Positions 1 through 8,806 are shown, counted from the first letter of the stretch. The stretch: 64,000 bases of DNA from JAEZHK01 sp040768845 (GCA_040768845.1 JAXGME010000009.1:62001-126000), one strand, 5' to 3'. Translations and numbers: made by a program. Notes: a model not told the origin generated them from the sequence alone.

Positions 1-749
1 CAGCCGAACACGAAGGCCGCGCTGGCCTGGGCGTAGAGGCAGCGGGCCCGGGCCAGCCCGTGGGGCTTTGTGGGCAGTGCCTCCGGGTGCAGCGGCGAAA
101 CCGCCGCGCCCCGCCTGTCCTCGATCAGCCTGGAAAGCATGGGCTTTTCGATGCGCTCCAGCAGCGCCCCCGAGAGGAACGAGATCACCCGCCCGCCCGA
201 AAGATACGCCTCGTCCTCGGCGATGCGCCCGAGGCCGGTCATCCCGTCGGTGAGGATCACATAGTCCTCCGCGGACGCCTGCCGGACCAGCGCGCGCACG
301 TGGGCCTCGGCCTCGCCCCGGGGCGGCACCGCGCCCAGGATGGCGATGGCGTTTTGGCGGAACAGCTCCGGCCGCCCGCGCAAAAAGAGCGTGGGCGGCG
401 CTTTTTCACCCAGCGCGGCGCGGATGCGGCCGGGGTAGGCGCCGTCGTAGAGGGTTACCAGGTCGATGTCCGAGGCACCCATCCGCTCCAGCAAAAACGA
501 CAGCGGCAGGTTGCGCGAGAGGAGCAGGCAGATGCGGTAGGCATCCGCTTCGCGGACGCCGTAGCGCAGCATCAGCCCGCTCATGTCGATGTCGATCAGC
601 GCGCCCAGCGAGCCGGGCCGCGTGGCGAGGGCCATGGCGTCCAGCCGCGCAAACTCCTCCGGCGACAGCGGCCGTGCCAATTCTTCCTTATCCGGGGTGA
701 TGGGGACGGTCAGCAGCATCGTGGTAAAGGCGTCATCGTTGTGGATCAT
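1..749 (-). CDS. DprA/Smf-like protein, degenerate (3' end outside window)
   Basis: This reads leftwards off the window edge, so the C-terminus is missing. The ATG at 749 overlaps the TGA of the upstream polyphosphate kinase gene in an ATGA arrangement, so the two are translationally coupled. A DprA-type N-terminus is recognisable: a helical region, then a segment reading AYPGRIRAALGEKAPPTLF, very like the AYP.RL...APP.L segment of DprA, then FLRG and AILG. DprA normally loads RecA on single-stranded DNA during transformation. The family's GSR motif and the SGxAxGID/AH segment of the Rossmann-like core are not present as such: the corresponding places read LGAVPPRGE and TDGMTGLGRIAEDEA. It is therefore a divergent DprA-like protein whose DNA-loading function is doubtful. 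Confidence 0.7.
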   Translation of the reverse strand, partial: MIHNDDAFTTMLLTVPITPDKEELARPLSPEEFARLDAMALATRPGSLGALIDIDMSGLMLRYGVREADAYRICLLLSRNLPLSFLLERMGASDIDLVTLYDGAYPGRIRAALGEKAPPTLFLRGRPELFRQNAIAILGAVPPRGEAEAHVRALVRQASAEDYVILTDGMTGLGRIAEDEAYLSGGRVISFLSGALLERIEKPMLSRLIEDRRGAAVSPLHPEALPTKPHGLARARCLYAQASAAFVFG

Positions 750-2827
750 GCCAGATCTCCTTGGCGATACTTCTGCATCAGCGATTCCTGCGCGTCGACG
801 CGCGCCTCGCCGGGGCGAAAGACGCGGGTGTAGTGGCCGTCCGAGTGCAGCTCGGAGGATTTTACGTTGTCGCGCCACTGCAGCTTCATCAGGTCCTTGA
901 GCTGCTTGACCAACTGCGGGTGTTCCACCGGGAAGAGCAGCTCCACCCGGCGGTCCAGGTTCCGGGGCATCCAGTCCGCGCTGGAGAGATAGGCCTCCTG
1001 CTGTCCGTCGTTGGCGAAGAGGAACACGCGGCTGTGCTCCAGAAAGCGCCCGACGATGGAGCGGACGGTGATGTTCTCACTGACGCCGGGCAGCCCTGGC
1101 CTCAGGCAGCAGATGCCCCGCACGATCAGCCGGATGCGCACCCCCGCGCCGGAGGCCCGATACAGCGCGGCGATGATGCCCTCGTCCACCAGCGAATTCA
1201 TCTTGGCAAAGATCTCGGCGCGCTTGCCGGCGCGGGCGTGGGCCTCCTCCCGCGCGATCAATTCCAGAAAACGGGCGCGCAGGTCCCGCGGGGCCGACAC
1301 CAGCTTATTGAGCTGGGGCAGCTCGGAAAACCCGGTCAGCATGTTGAAAAAGTCAGAAGCATCGCTGCCAAATGCCTCGCTGGCGGTAAAAAGGCCATGG
1401 TCGGTGTAGATGTTGGCCGTGACGTCGTTGTAATTGCCGGTGCCCAGGTGCACGTAGCGGCGCACGCCCTTGTCCTCGGAGCGCACCACCAGCGTGATCT
1501 TGGAATGGGTCTTGAGTCCCGCCATGCCGTAGATCACGTGGGCGCCCGCGCGCTCGAGGCGCTTGCCCCAGTGGATGTTGTTTTCCTCGTCAAAGCGGGC
1601 CTTGAGTTCCAGCAGCACCGTCACCTGTTTTCCGGCGTCGGCGGCTTCCGCCAGCGCCGCGATGATGGGGGACTGGCCGCTGACGCGGTAGAGCGTCTGC
1701 TTGATGGCCAGCACATTCCGGTCCCTTGCCGACTGGCGCACGAAGCGCACCACCGGCTCAAAGCTGTCATAGGGATGGTAGAGCATCAGATCGCCGCGGC
1801 GGATGCGGTCAAACATGCTCTCGCCCTCCTCCAGCACCAGCGCGCGGGGAAAGTAGGGCCTGTATTTCAGGTGCTCAAAGCCGGGCAGGTGGTAGATGTG
1901 CTGCATCAGAAAGTCCAGATTGATGGGGCCATGGATGGGGTAGGCATCGCCGCCCTCCAGCTCCAGCGCGTCTTCCAGCGCCTTCACCAGACGCGCATCC
2001 GCCCGATGGTCGATCTCCAGCCGCACCGCGGCGCCCCAGCGCCGCTGCTTGAGCAGCTTTTCGATCTCCTGCAGCAGGTCCTCGGCGTCCTCCTCGTCGA
2101 TGGAGAGGTCCGCGTTCCGGGTGATGCGGTAGGCGTTGCACGCGAGGATCTTGCGCCCGGCGAACAGCCGGCCGATGGAGCGGGCGATCACCTGCTCCAG
2201 CAGGATCAGCGTGATGCCGTCCTTGTCCGGCAGCCGGATCACGCGGGACAGGCCGCCGGGCACCTGAACGGTGCCAAAGGAGGGCTCCTCGTCCGGGCCC
2301 TCATCGATCAAAACGCCCAGGTTGAGGCTGCGGTTGAGGATCAGCGGAAACGGGCGCGTGGCATCCACCGCCATGGGCGTCAGCACCGGATAGATTTCGG
2401 CCTTGAAATACTCGTCCAGGAAGGCTTCCTGCTCGCGGGTGAGGTTTCTTTCATCCGCCATGCGGATGCCCGCCGCCCTCAGTCCCGGCAGGACTTCCTT
2501 ATGCAGCACCTCATACATGCGCCGGACCATCACCCGCACGCGGGCGGTGATGGCGGCAATCTGTTGGCGCGGCGTCATGCCGCTGGCGTCCGGACGGTCA
2601 TAATGGGCGTCGATCTGATCCCAGATGGACGCCACGCGGATCATGAAAAACTCGTCCAGATTGCTGGCGACGATCGACAGAAATTTCATTTTTTCAAAGG
2701 GCGGATTGTCCGGAGACAGCGATTCCTCCAGCACCCGCTGATTGAACTCCAGCCAGCTGAGCTCCCGATTGATGTAGTGTTCGGGGTTCAGGTCGACCGG
2801 CGTCAGGCTTTCCCGCGTTTCGCTCAT
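746..2827 (-). CDS. ppk1: Polyphosphate kinase 1
   Basis: At 693 residues this is a full-length PPK1, which reversibly transfers the ATP gamma-phosphate to inorganic polyphosphate, usually at the membrane. The N-terminal domain begins with the conserved NRELSWLEFNQRVLEES near residue 18. The C-terminal catalytic half has GLKTHSKITLVVR, which contains the histidine that becomes phosphorylated, and later FLEHSRVFLFAN with the second active-site histidine. The ATG at 2827 was chosen because the downstream residues match the family start. The gene lies 19 bp behind a TIM-barrel gene and overlaps the DprA-like gene by 4 bp, so all three are probably co-transcribed with sigK. Identification is secure. 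Confidence 0.97.
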   Translation of the reverse strand: MSETRESLTPVDLNPEHYINRELSWLEFNQRVLEESLSPDNPPFEKMKFLSIVASNLDEFFMIRVASIWDQIDAHYDRPDASGMTPRQQIAAITARVRVMVRRMYEVLHKEVLPGLRAAGIRMADERNLTREQEAFLDEYFKAEIYPVLTPMAVDATRPFPLILNRSLNLGVLIDEGPDEEPSFGTVQVPGGLSRVIRLPDKDGITLILLEQVIARSIGRLFAGRKILACNAYRITRNADLSIDEEDAEDLLQEIEKLLKQRRWGAAVRLEIDHRADARLVKALEDALELEGGDAYPIHGPINLDFLMQHIYHLPGFEHLKYRPYFPRALVLEEGESMFDRIRRGDLMLYHPYDSFEPVVRFVRQSARDRNVLAIKQTLYRVSGQSPIIAALAEAADAGKQVTVLLELKARFDEENNIHWGKRLERAGAHVIYGMAGLKTHSKITLVVRSEDKGVRRYVHLGTGNYNDVTANIYTDHGLFTASEAFGSDASDFFNMLTGFSELPQLNKLVSAPRDLRARFLELIAREEAHARAGKRAEIFAKMNSLVDEGIIAALYRASGAGVRIRLIVRGICCLRPGLPGVSENITVRSIVGRFLEHSRVFLFANDGQQEAYLSSADWMPRNLDRRVELLFPVEHPQLVKQLKDLMKLQWRDNVKSSELHSDGHYTRVFRPGEARVDAQESLMQKYRQGDLA

Positions 2828-2846
2828 ATGTTCTCACCCGGGTCCA

Positions 2847-3740
2847 TCATACCATATCCGAACCCGCTTCACAATCCCGCTCCGCGGCGCGGCGCGCTTT
2901 AAATTCGCGCACGATGGCCAGCATGCAAAGGGCGTCGTCCGCCTGATCGCCGGCGGATTCACAGATGATGACCGGCTCGAGGCTCATGTCCAGCAGCACC
3001 GGCGCCAGGAGGCGAAAATCCGGCCCATAGCCCGGATCGGCAAAATTCATGTGCCGCCGCTCGCCCTTTGGCCCGAAGTCGATGTGGCTGAAGTGGGCGT
3101 GAAAATACTTCGCCCGGTCATAGCCCAGCGCGCCCACCAGCTTTTCGAGCACTGCGCGAAAGTCCGCCTCGGTGTTCAGCGCGCCCAGCCCGGCCACGTG
3201 GAGATGGCCAAAGTCAAAGGCCGGGATCAGCCGCGCGTCGGCCCGGCAAAGGGTGAGGATTTCGTCCAGCGAGCCGATCTGGCTCGCCCGGCCCATGGTC
3301 TCCGGGCAGAGCGCGATGCCGGAAAAACCCGCCGCGTCCAGCGCCGCGCGGGCATCGGCCATCGTTTCCTCCGCAAGGCGGAGGGCCTCGGCGCGGGGGA
3401 GGCGGCCCGGCGAACCCACATGAAACACAATCCGCTTCGCGCCCATCCAGTCGGCGGCGCGGGCGGACTCGAGAAGGTAGCCGACGCTTCGCGCCCGCAT
3501 CTGCGCCTCGCCGCTGGCGCAGTTGATGAAGTAGGGGGCGTGCACCGACATCAGAACATCGTTTTTCGCGGCCTCCGCGCCGATGGCGCGGGCGGCCGCC
3601 TCGCCCAGGTGTACGCCGCGACCCATCGGGTATTCAAAGGCGTCAAGGCCCTGGGCGTGCAGCCAGGCGGGCGCCTGGGCGCTGCGCTTAAAGCCTTCGT
3701 CGTAGAACCTCCGGCTGTTGCCGGCGGGACCGATCCGCAT
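2847..3740 (-). CDS. AP-endonuclease-2 / sugar-phosphate-isomerase TIM-barrel protein
   Basis: This 297-residue protein belongs to the xylose-isomerase-like TIM-barrel superfamily that includes endonuclease IV (Nfo). Visible features are MSVHAPYFINCAS near residue 65, KRIVFHVGSPGR near 104, a PETMG segment around 146, AFDFGHLHVAG near 170 and YFHAHFSHID near 208. These supply His, Glu and Asp residues in the order expected for the trinuclear metal site of Nfo-type enzymes. Whether it cuts abasic DNA or acts on a sugar cannot be decided from sequence. Its ATG overlaps the sigK stop by one base (TGATG), so it is coupled to the sporulation sigma gene. Confidence 0.8.
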   Translation of the reverse strand: MRIGPAGNSRRFYDEGFKRSAQAPAWLHAQGLDAFEYPMGRGVHLGEAAARAIGAEAAKNDVLMSVHAPYFINCASGEAQMRARSVGYLLESARAADWMGAKRIVFHVGSPGRLPRAEALRLAEETMADARAALDAAGFSGIALCPETMGRASQIGSLDEILTLCRADARLIPAFDFGHLHVAGLGALNTEADFRAVLEKLVGALGYDRAKYFHAHFSHIDFGPKGERRHMNFADPGYGPDFRLLAPVLLDMSLEPVIICESAGDQADDALCMLAIVREFKARRAAERDCEAGSDMV

Positions 3741-4450
3741 CAGTTCTTCCTTTCCGGGGCCGCGTTCAGCGCGTCCCTGAGCTTTTCAATGGCGCGCTTT
3801 TCGATGCGCGAAACGTAGCTGCGGGAGATGCCCAGCGCCCCCGCCACCTCGTGCTGCGGCCGCGCTACGCCATCCACCAGCCCGTAGCGCAGGAGGATCA
3901 CGCGACGCTCCCGTTCATCCAGCGCGGTGGCCAGCAGCTTGAGCGCCCGGGCCGATTCAATGGCCAGCTCCGCCTTCCTGGGCACATCGTCCGCGTCGCA
4001 GCCCAGCACGTCCACCAGCATGATTTCGTTGCCCTCGCGGTCGGCGCCGATGGGCTCGGACAGCGACAGCGTGAGCCGGTTTTTCTTGTTGCTGCGCAGG
4101 GCCATCAGAATCTCGTTTTCGACGCAGCGGGAGGCGTATGCGGTCAAACGGCCCGCCTCGGGCCGGAAGGAGGACACCGCCTTGATCAGCCCGATGGAGC
4201 CGATGGACACCAGATCCTCCTGCTCAAGCCCCGCGCGGACGTACTTCTTGGCGATGTGCGCCACCAGCCGGAGGTTGTGGCGGATCAGTTTCTGGGCGGC
4301 GCCTTCGTCGCCCGAGAGCATCGCCTGAACCGCCGCGGCTTCTTCCTGGGCGCCGAGGGGTCTGGGGAAGGAGGGGCGGTCGGAAACGTGCAGGATGAAA
4401 ACCAGCGCGCTGTCGTACAGCGCGGCCAGCGCCTCAAGCATGAAAAGCAT
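3740..4450 (-). CDS. sigK: RNA polymerase sporulation sigma factor, SigK family
   Basis: The 236-residue protein is a sigma-70 family member of the SigE/SigK/SigF group. It closely follows Bacillus SigK: a short hydrophobic N-terminus, FPRPLGAQEE, then HNLRLVAHIAKKYV and SIGSIGLIKAVSSF in region 2, RCVENEILMALR, and LGISRSYVSRIEKRA, the region 4 helix-turn-helix. SigK directs late mother-cell transcription. The gene is continuous, with no skin-like interrupting element. Residues 1-20 look like the pro-sequence that is removed on activation in Bacillus, although this is inference. A strong Shine-Dalgarno (GGAGGG) precedes the ATG at 4450. It may also serve as the promoter-proximal gene for the TIM-barrel protein, ppk1 and dprA-like genes. 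Confidence 0.93.
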   Translation of the reverse strand: MLFMLEALAALYDSALVFILHVSDRPSFPRPLGAQEEAAAVQAMLSGDEGAAQKLIRHNLRLVAHIAKKYVRAGLEQEDLVSIGSIGLIKAVSSFRPEAGRLTAYASRCVENEILMALRSNKKNRLTLSLSEPIGADREGNEIMLVDVLGCDADDVPRKAELAIESARALKLLATALDERERRVILLRYGLVDGVARPQHEVAGALGISRSYVSRIEKRAIEKLRDALNAAPERKN

Positions 4451-4498
4451 AGGGCGTCCCTCCGATCAGAAAGACTGCCCTATCATGCTATGCCGCCC

Positions 4499-4530
4499 GC
4501 CGGCCGGGGGTACCTGTCCCCCCGGCCGGC
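4499..4530 (-). terminator. Strong hairpin between mltG and sigK
   Basis: A perfect 12-bp stem (GCCGGCCGGGGG pairing with CCCCCGGCCGGC) with an 8-base loop lies 18 bp past the mltG stop and about 50 bp before sigK. No T-run follows on the minus strand, so it may be an mRNA 3'-end stabiliser or a weak terminator rather than a canonical intrinsic terminator. Confidence 0.5.
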
Positions 4531-4547
4531 GGAAAAGTTTCAGCGGA

Positions 4548-5831
4548 TCAGCCGGCGCTGGCACTCTGGCTGTCGTAAGCCTCCCACAGCGGCCGGTACT
4601 TGGCGACGTTGGCGTCCTGCTCCTCTTTCGTCTTGGCGAACACGATCTCGCCCTTTGCGGGATCGCCCGCGCAGAAGTAGAGGTATTCCTCGGCGATGTA
4701 CTCCATGTCCGGGTAGAGCGCGGCGACGATGGCCGCCTTGGAGGGGTTGCACACCGGCCCCACCGGCAGCCCGTCGCGCTGATAGGTGTTGTAGCCGTTT
4801 TGCGCGGCCAGCTCCTCGCTGGTGAGGATCATCCGGTTGGTGATGCCCAGCGGATAGGCCGCGGACACGTCGCTTTCCAGGCGCATGTTCTTGTTCAGCC
4901 GGCTGTGGAACACGGCGGAAACCTTGGCGTAATCCGCCTTCTTGCCCGCCTCCCTTTCGATCAGCGAGGCCAGGATAATCGTCTGGTCGTGGGTCAGCTT
5001 GCTCTCGTAGAACACCTGGTCGATCACGTTGCCCTCCTCGTCGTAGACGATTTCTGCGGTGGGCTCGGTGTTGAACACGCCGTCGGTGACGGCCTCGGTC
5101 TGCTTGAGCAGCGTGCGGATCAGGGCCTCGGCGGTGCTGCTGGTGTAGACGCGGTAGGTGTCGGGGGCCAGATAGCCCTCAAGGGCGTACTTGCGCCCGG
5201 AGATCGTGCCGGAATCCACCGCCTCCTGTACCTCGCGGAAGTCGCCCTTGAAGAGGTCGGCGTTGTTGCAAAGCGACAGGAACTCCTTGGTATCCTTGAT
5301 CGCGCCCTGACGGAGCAGGTAGGCCGCGATATCCTCCACCGTCCAGCCGGGGATGATGGTGATCGTGCGCTCGGTGGTCTCCGTGCCCGAAGTCAGCATG
5401 GAGATGATCTGGTTGATGTCCATGCTGGAGGACAGCGGATAGCTGCCGTACTGGATCTTGGAAGTCAGCCCCTGAAACTGGATGATGTACTTGAAGATGC
5501 CCTTGTTGCGGATCAGCTTTTCCTTGTAGAGGTTGTTGCCGATGGTGGCGATCGAGGAGCCCTTTTCGATGACGAACTCGCGCACCACGGTGTCGCTCGG
5601 GTTCACGGGCATGAAGAACTGGCTGTATACAAACTGCCAGCCGCTGGCCACGATGCCCAGCACCACGATCAGGCTGCACAAAAACACCAGCACCGGTCGG
5701 AGGAGATGCCATAGCCAGGAATACCAGAAAAAACCGTACTCTCGGTCGCGGTGCAGCGTCCTTTGGTTGTAGTACGACGTCGAAACGCCGCTTCTTGGGC
5801 GGCGTGACGAGTACAGCCGGCTTTTCGCCAT
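4548..5831 (-). CDS. mltG: Endolytic peptidoglycan transglycosylase MltG
   Basis: The 427-residue protein is YceG/MltG, an inner-membrane lytic transglycosylase thought to end nascent glycan strands during wall synthesis. It has a basic cytoplasmic N-terminus of about 40 residues, one membrane helix at roughly 43-66, and an extracytoplasmic LysM-like portion (GSSIATIGNNLYKEKLI). The catalytic domain carries ASLIEREA, which contains the family's active-site Glu, and GLPVGPVCNPSKAAI. The NPS instead of NPG in that last motif is a minor variation. An ATG at 5831 with GGAGG a few bases upstream gives the start. It follows ylbF with a gap of about 90 bp and may be read from the same promoter as rnj. 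Confidence 0.95.
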   Translation of the reverse strand: MAKSRLYSSRRPRSGVSTSYYNQRTLHRDREYGFFWYSWLWHLLRPVLVFLCSLIVVLGIVASGWQFVYSQFFMPVNPSDTVVREFVIEKGSSIATIGNNLYKEKLIRNKGIFKYIIQFQGLTSKIQYGSYPLSSSMDINQIISMLTSGTETTERTITIIPGWTVEDIAAYLLRQGAIKDTKEFLSLCNNADLFKGDFREVQEAVDSGTISGRKYALEGYLAPDTYRVYTSSTAEALIRTLLKQTEAVTDGVFNTEPTAEIVYDEEGNVIDQVFYESKLTHDQTIILASLIEREAGKKADYAKVSAVFHSRLNKNMRLESDVSAAYPLGITNRMILTSEELAAQNGYNTYQRDGLPVGPVCNPSKAAIVAALYPDMEYIAEEYLYFCAGDPAKGEIVFAKTKEEQDANVAKYRPLWEAYDSQSASAG

Positions 5832-5923
5832 GGTGTTTCCTCCAACTTCGACCCGCCCGTTGCGGCGGATGGTGTGCGCGCCGCGCGGGCGCGAAGGGCG
5901 CTGTTCTTAGACTTCGTGGGCTA

Positions 5924-6274
5924 CTAGCCCTGTATCAGCATGTCCAGATCGATCCCGGCCACATCGGCCAGAATCTTGTACACGTCCGCCAGCATCTTCT
6001 GGAAGCGGAATTCCGCCATCAGGTAGTCGCGGGCGTCCTGGTTGTACTGGAGCAGCGCGCCGATCTGCTGCATGCGCTGAAAGTCCGCCTCCGGCATATT
6101 CTGCCCGGCGGCCATGGTGGCCTGCAGGCGGTACTGCAGGCGCTTGTATTCGTCCAGCAGCGCCTTGTTGGTGGCGTCGGCGTAGGCCGGTTCACGGAGC
6201 CGCTCGTATTCTCTGAATTCCTCACTGTCGCGCATGGCGCGCGCCAGAATATGCGCCTGGTCATAAACGTTCAT
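5924..6274 (-). CDS. ylbF: YlbF/YmcA-type regulator of RNA processing
   Basis: This 116-residue all-helical protein matches the YlbF/YmcA family (Com_YlbF). In Bacillus these proteins form the Y-complex with YaaT and modulate RNase Y-dependent mRNA maturation, competence and sporulation. Typical features are NVYDQAHILARAMRDSEEF at the start and a long amphipathic helix with LLDEYKRLQYRLQ. The ATG at 6274 is preferred to an upstream in-frame ATG at 6313, because it is preceded by a purine-rich site (AGAGGT) and matches the family length. It sits 60 bp downstream of RNase J, an RNA-decay partner, which fits a role in RNA processing. Confidence 0.85.
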   Translation of the reverse strand: MNVYDQAHILARAMRDSEEFREYERLREPAYADATNKALLDEYKRLQYRLQATMAAGQNMPEADFQRMQQIGALLQYNQDARDYLMAEFRFQKMLADVYKILADVAGIDLDMLIQG

Positions 6275-6334
6275 GAATCGTACCTCTACCTTTCGGATAG
6301 TAGACGCAGGCAACCGGAATTTGGTTCACGCGCC

Positions 6335-8017
6335 TCAGGTGTCCACAATGATCGGCAGGATCATCGGGCTTCGCTTGATGCTCTGGTATACGTACCGGGA
6401 CACCGCATCCCGCAGGTCGTTCTTGACCCGATTCCAGTCGCTGGGGTCGATGCGGCCAAAGTCCGTCAGCACGCTCTTGGCGGCCTCGCGGGCACCCTGC
6501 ATCAGCTCGTCCGATTCGCGCACGTACACAAAGCCGCGGCTGATGACATCCGGCCCGGAGATCACGGTGCCGCTGTTGCGGTCCACCGCCATGACGACGA
6601 TCAGCATGCCGTCCTGCGACAGGTGCTTGCGGTCCCGCAGAACCACGGCGCCCACATCGCCGATGCCCAGGCCGTCCACCAATACCTCGCCGGAGGGCAC
6701 GGTGCCCGCCACGCTCATGCGGTTCTGGCTGAGCTCGATGATGTCGCCCACCGTGGAGATGCGCACGTTGTCCGGATTCATGCCCATGGACTCGGCCAGC
6801 ATCGCGTGGTGGTGCAGGTGCCGGTATTCGCCATGCACCGGCATGAAAAAGCGCGGTTTGGTCAGCGCGTGCATGAGCCGGAGCTCCTGCTGGCAGGCAT
6901 GGCCGGACACGTGCACGTCCGCCAATGCCTCGTAGATCACGTTGGCGCCGGTGCGAACCAACTGATTGATGACGCGGGACACGCTCTTTTCGTTGCCGGG
7001 GATGGGCGTGGCGGAGATGATGACCATGTCGCTGCCCTTGATCTCCAGCTTCTTGTGCTCGGCAAAGGCCATGCGCGCCAGGCCGCTCATGGGCTCGCCC
7101 TGGCTGCCGGTGGTCATGACCACGATTTCATTGTCCTCGTAGCGGTCCAGGTCGTCCGCCTGGATCAGCTTGCCCTCCGGGATGCGCAGCTCGCCCAGCT
7201 GCATGGCGACCTTCGACACGTTGAGCATGCTGCGCCCGATCAGGCACACCTTGCGCCCGTAGCGCACCGCGGAATCCGCCACCTGCTGGATGCGGTGCAC
7301 GTTGCTGGCGAACATCGCCACGATGATGCGCCCCTCGGCCTTGGCAAAGAGGTTGTTGAAGGTTTCGCCCACGGTGCGCTCGCTCATGGTGTAGCCGGGG
7401 CGTTCCACGTTGGTGGAATCGGCCAGCAGCGCCAGCACGCCCTCGTTGCCCAGCTCCGCCAGACGGCCCAGGTCCGTTACCTGGCCGTCGATGGGGGTAT
7501 AGTCCACCTTGAAGTCGCCGGTGTGGACGACGGTGCCGATGGGGGTGTGGATCGCCAGCGCGCAGGCGTCGGTGATGGAGTGGTTCACGTGGATAAACTC
7601 CACCTGAAAGGCGCCCGCCTCCACCACGTAGCCGGGCTTGACGACGTTGAGCTGGATGTCGTTGACGTGGTGCTCCTTGAGCTTGTGCTCGATCAGCGCC
7701 AGCGTGAGCCGCGTGCCGTAGACGGGCGCGGGCAGCTGCTTGAGGATGTAGGGGGACGCGCCGATGTGGTCCTCGTGCCCGTGGGTGATGAAGTACGCGC
7801 GAATGCGCGATGCGTTTTTGACCAGGTACGTCACGTCCGGAATCACCAGATCGACACCGGGCATGTCCTCTCTCGGGAAGAGCGAACCCATATCGACGAC
7901 GATGATGTCCTCATCGTACTCAAATACGGTCAGGTTCTTGCCAATTTCGCCCAGTCCACCCAGCGGAATGATGCGAAGTTTTGGCCCCGAATGCTTGTTC
8001 TTGGATTTTGATGCCAT
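6335..8017 (-). CDS. rnj: Ribonuclease J
   Basis: The 560-residue protein is RNase J, a metallo-beta-lactamase/beta-CASP nuclease with 5'-to-3' exonuclease and endonuclease activity in mRNA decay and rRNA maturation. The zinc-binding HGHEDH motif is at residues 79-84, the VHTGDFKVDYTP segment is near 170, the beta-CASP region has TTGSQGEPMSGL, and GHACQQEL precedes FFMPVHGEYRHL. The C-terminal domain is present and length is normal. The ATG at 8017 has AAGGAGG upstream. A basic N-terminal tail of about 12 residues precedes the fold. It is followed by ylbF. Confidence 0.97.
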   Translation of the reverse strand: MASKSKNKHSGPKLRIIPLGGLGEIGKNLTVFEYDEDIIVVDMGSLFPREDMPGVDLVIPDVTYLVKNASRIRAYFITHGHEDHIGASPYILKQLPAPVYGTRLTLALIEHKLKEHHVNDIQLNVVKPGYVVEAGAFQVEFIHVNHSITDACALAIHTPIGTVVHTGDFKVDYTPIDGQVTDLGRLAELGNEGVLALLADSTNVERPGYTMSERTVGETFNNLFAKAEGRIIVAMFASNVHRIQQVADSAVRYGRKVCLIGRSMLNVSKVAMQLGELRIPEGKLIQADDLDRYEDNEIVVMTTGSQGEPMSGLARMAFAEHKKLEIKGSDMVIISATPIPGNEKSVSRVINQLVRTGANVIYEALADVHVSGHACQQELRLMHALTKPRFFMPVHGEYRHLHHHAMLAESMGMNPDNVRISTVGDIIELSQNRMSVAGTVPSGEVLVDGLGIGDVGAVVLRDRKHLSQDGMLIVVMAVDRNSGTVISGPDVISRGFVYVRESDELMQGAREAAKSVLTDFGRIDPSDWNRVKNDLRDAVSRYVYQSIKRSPMILPIIVDT

Positions 8018-8248
8018 GGTTGGCCTCCTTTTCAGTCTGCTTTTTTGTACGCAAAAACAAGGACTCCTGCCAGGAATCCTGGAACCATCGAACCCGAGCC
8101 GCGCGACCCCACCCGCAGAGGGGCGGCACGTGCGACGCGCGTAACCGGGGTTCTATGTTTCAAGCGCGATAAATCACACGTCGAATCAAAGGCAAAGGGA
8201 ACGTCCGCAGACGCCCCCTTTGATCTGACTCCTGCAATCTACGCTTGC
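8018..8248 (-). other. Long structured 5' leader of rnj
   Basis: From the -10 box to the rnj ATG there are about 230 untranslated bases, and no convincing gene in the 305-bp gap. On the transcript, several stems are visible: a 12-bp stem with two G-U pairs near 8193-8220 (AAAGGG...CCCTTT arms), a GC-rich hairpin near 8106-8125, and a perfect CCAGGA-A-TCCTGG palindrome near 8071-8083. No known riboswitch class is recognised. Autoregulation of RNase J through its own leader is an inference. Confidence 0.5.
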
Positions 8249-8277
8249 AGTATACCACAATTCCGCCGCTTTTGACA
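8249..8277 (-). promoter_or_regulatory. Probable sigma-A promoter of rnj
   Basis: On the minus strand, TATACT (8249-8254) is a good -10 box. The matching -35 (about TGTCAA) is weak. Confidence 0.5.
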
Positions 8278-8322
8278 CAGCTTGGCAAAGGTTTAACCTT
8301 GTTTTTCCGGGAAATCCGCCCG

Positions 8323-8649
8323 TCAGGCCAGGTACTTATCCAGCATCTGCTTGAAGGACGCCTTGCCCCGGGCGCCGACGATGCGCTCCTGCTCCACGCC
8401 GTCCTTGAACACGATCAGTGTGGGAATGCTCATGACCCGGTAGGTCATGGCCGCCTCGGGCTGCTCATCAATGTTGAGCTTGCCGATGGTGACCTTGCCG
8501 GCGTACTCCTGCGCCAGTTCTTCCACGACGGGCGCGACCATGCGGCAGGGGCCGCACCAGCTGGCCCAGAAATCCACCAGCGTGAGGCCCTTGAGGTTGT
8601 CGGCACGAAGGTCGCCGGATGTAAAGGTTTTGATCAGCGCGTTGGACAT
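8323..8649 (-). CDS. trxA: Thioredoxin
   Basis: The 108-residue protein is a classic thioredoxin, the cytoplasmic dithiol reductant for ribonucleotide reductase, peroxiredoxins and other targets. The redox motif WCGPC is at residues 31-35 within DFWASWCGPCRMVAP, and the cis-proline segment MSIPTLIVFKDG follows. The ATG at 8649 is chosen over longer in-frame options because GGAGGAGG sits just upstream and the family begins there. It has its own probable -10 box (TATACT, minus strand, 8715-8720) downstream of the aspS terminator, so it is likely monocistronic. Confidence 0.97.
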   Translation of the reverse strand: MSNALIKTFTSGDLRADNLKGLTLVDFWASWCGPCRMVAPVVEELAQEYAGKVTIGKLNIDEQPEAAMTYRVMSIPTLIVFKDGVEQERIVGARGKASFKQMLDKYLA

Positions 8650-8714
8650 GGATGATTCCTCCTCCGTAGTGTGCCCGCCTTCCCGGCGGCGGGAAAACCC
8701 TGCAAACCTGTAGT

Positions 8715-8743
8715 AGTATATTACCCCGGGCCGCGAAAGTTGA
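8715..8743 (-). promoter_or_regulatory. Probable trxA promoter
   Basis: The minus strand reads TATACT at 8715-8720 as the -10 box, with only a weak -35 (TCAACT-like) 17 bases upstream. It is placed between the aspS terminator and trxA. Confidence 0.4.
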
Positions 8744-8765
8744 ATCAGCGCCGCCGCTTTGCAAA

Positions 8766-8792
8766 GAAAAAACCGCCGCGGGCGCGGCGGTT
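8766..8792 (-). terminator. Intrinsic terminator of hisS-aspS
   Basis: AACCGCCGC pairs with GCGGCGGTT around a 4-base loop, followed on the minus strand by a run of six T. It lies 15 bp past the aspS stop. Confidence 0.85.
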
Positions 8793-8806
8793 CCAAAGAT
8801 GAGGGA

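Noticed and set aside
761..2902. A 700-codon open frame on the plus strand
   Set aside because: It is the antisense of ppk1 in a high-GC genome; the composition (rich in His, Gln, Arg, Val) and lack of ribosome-binding site or family match show that it is a shadow frame.
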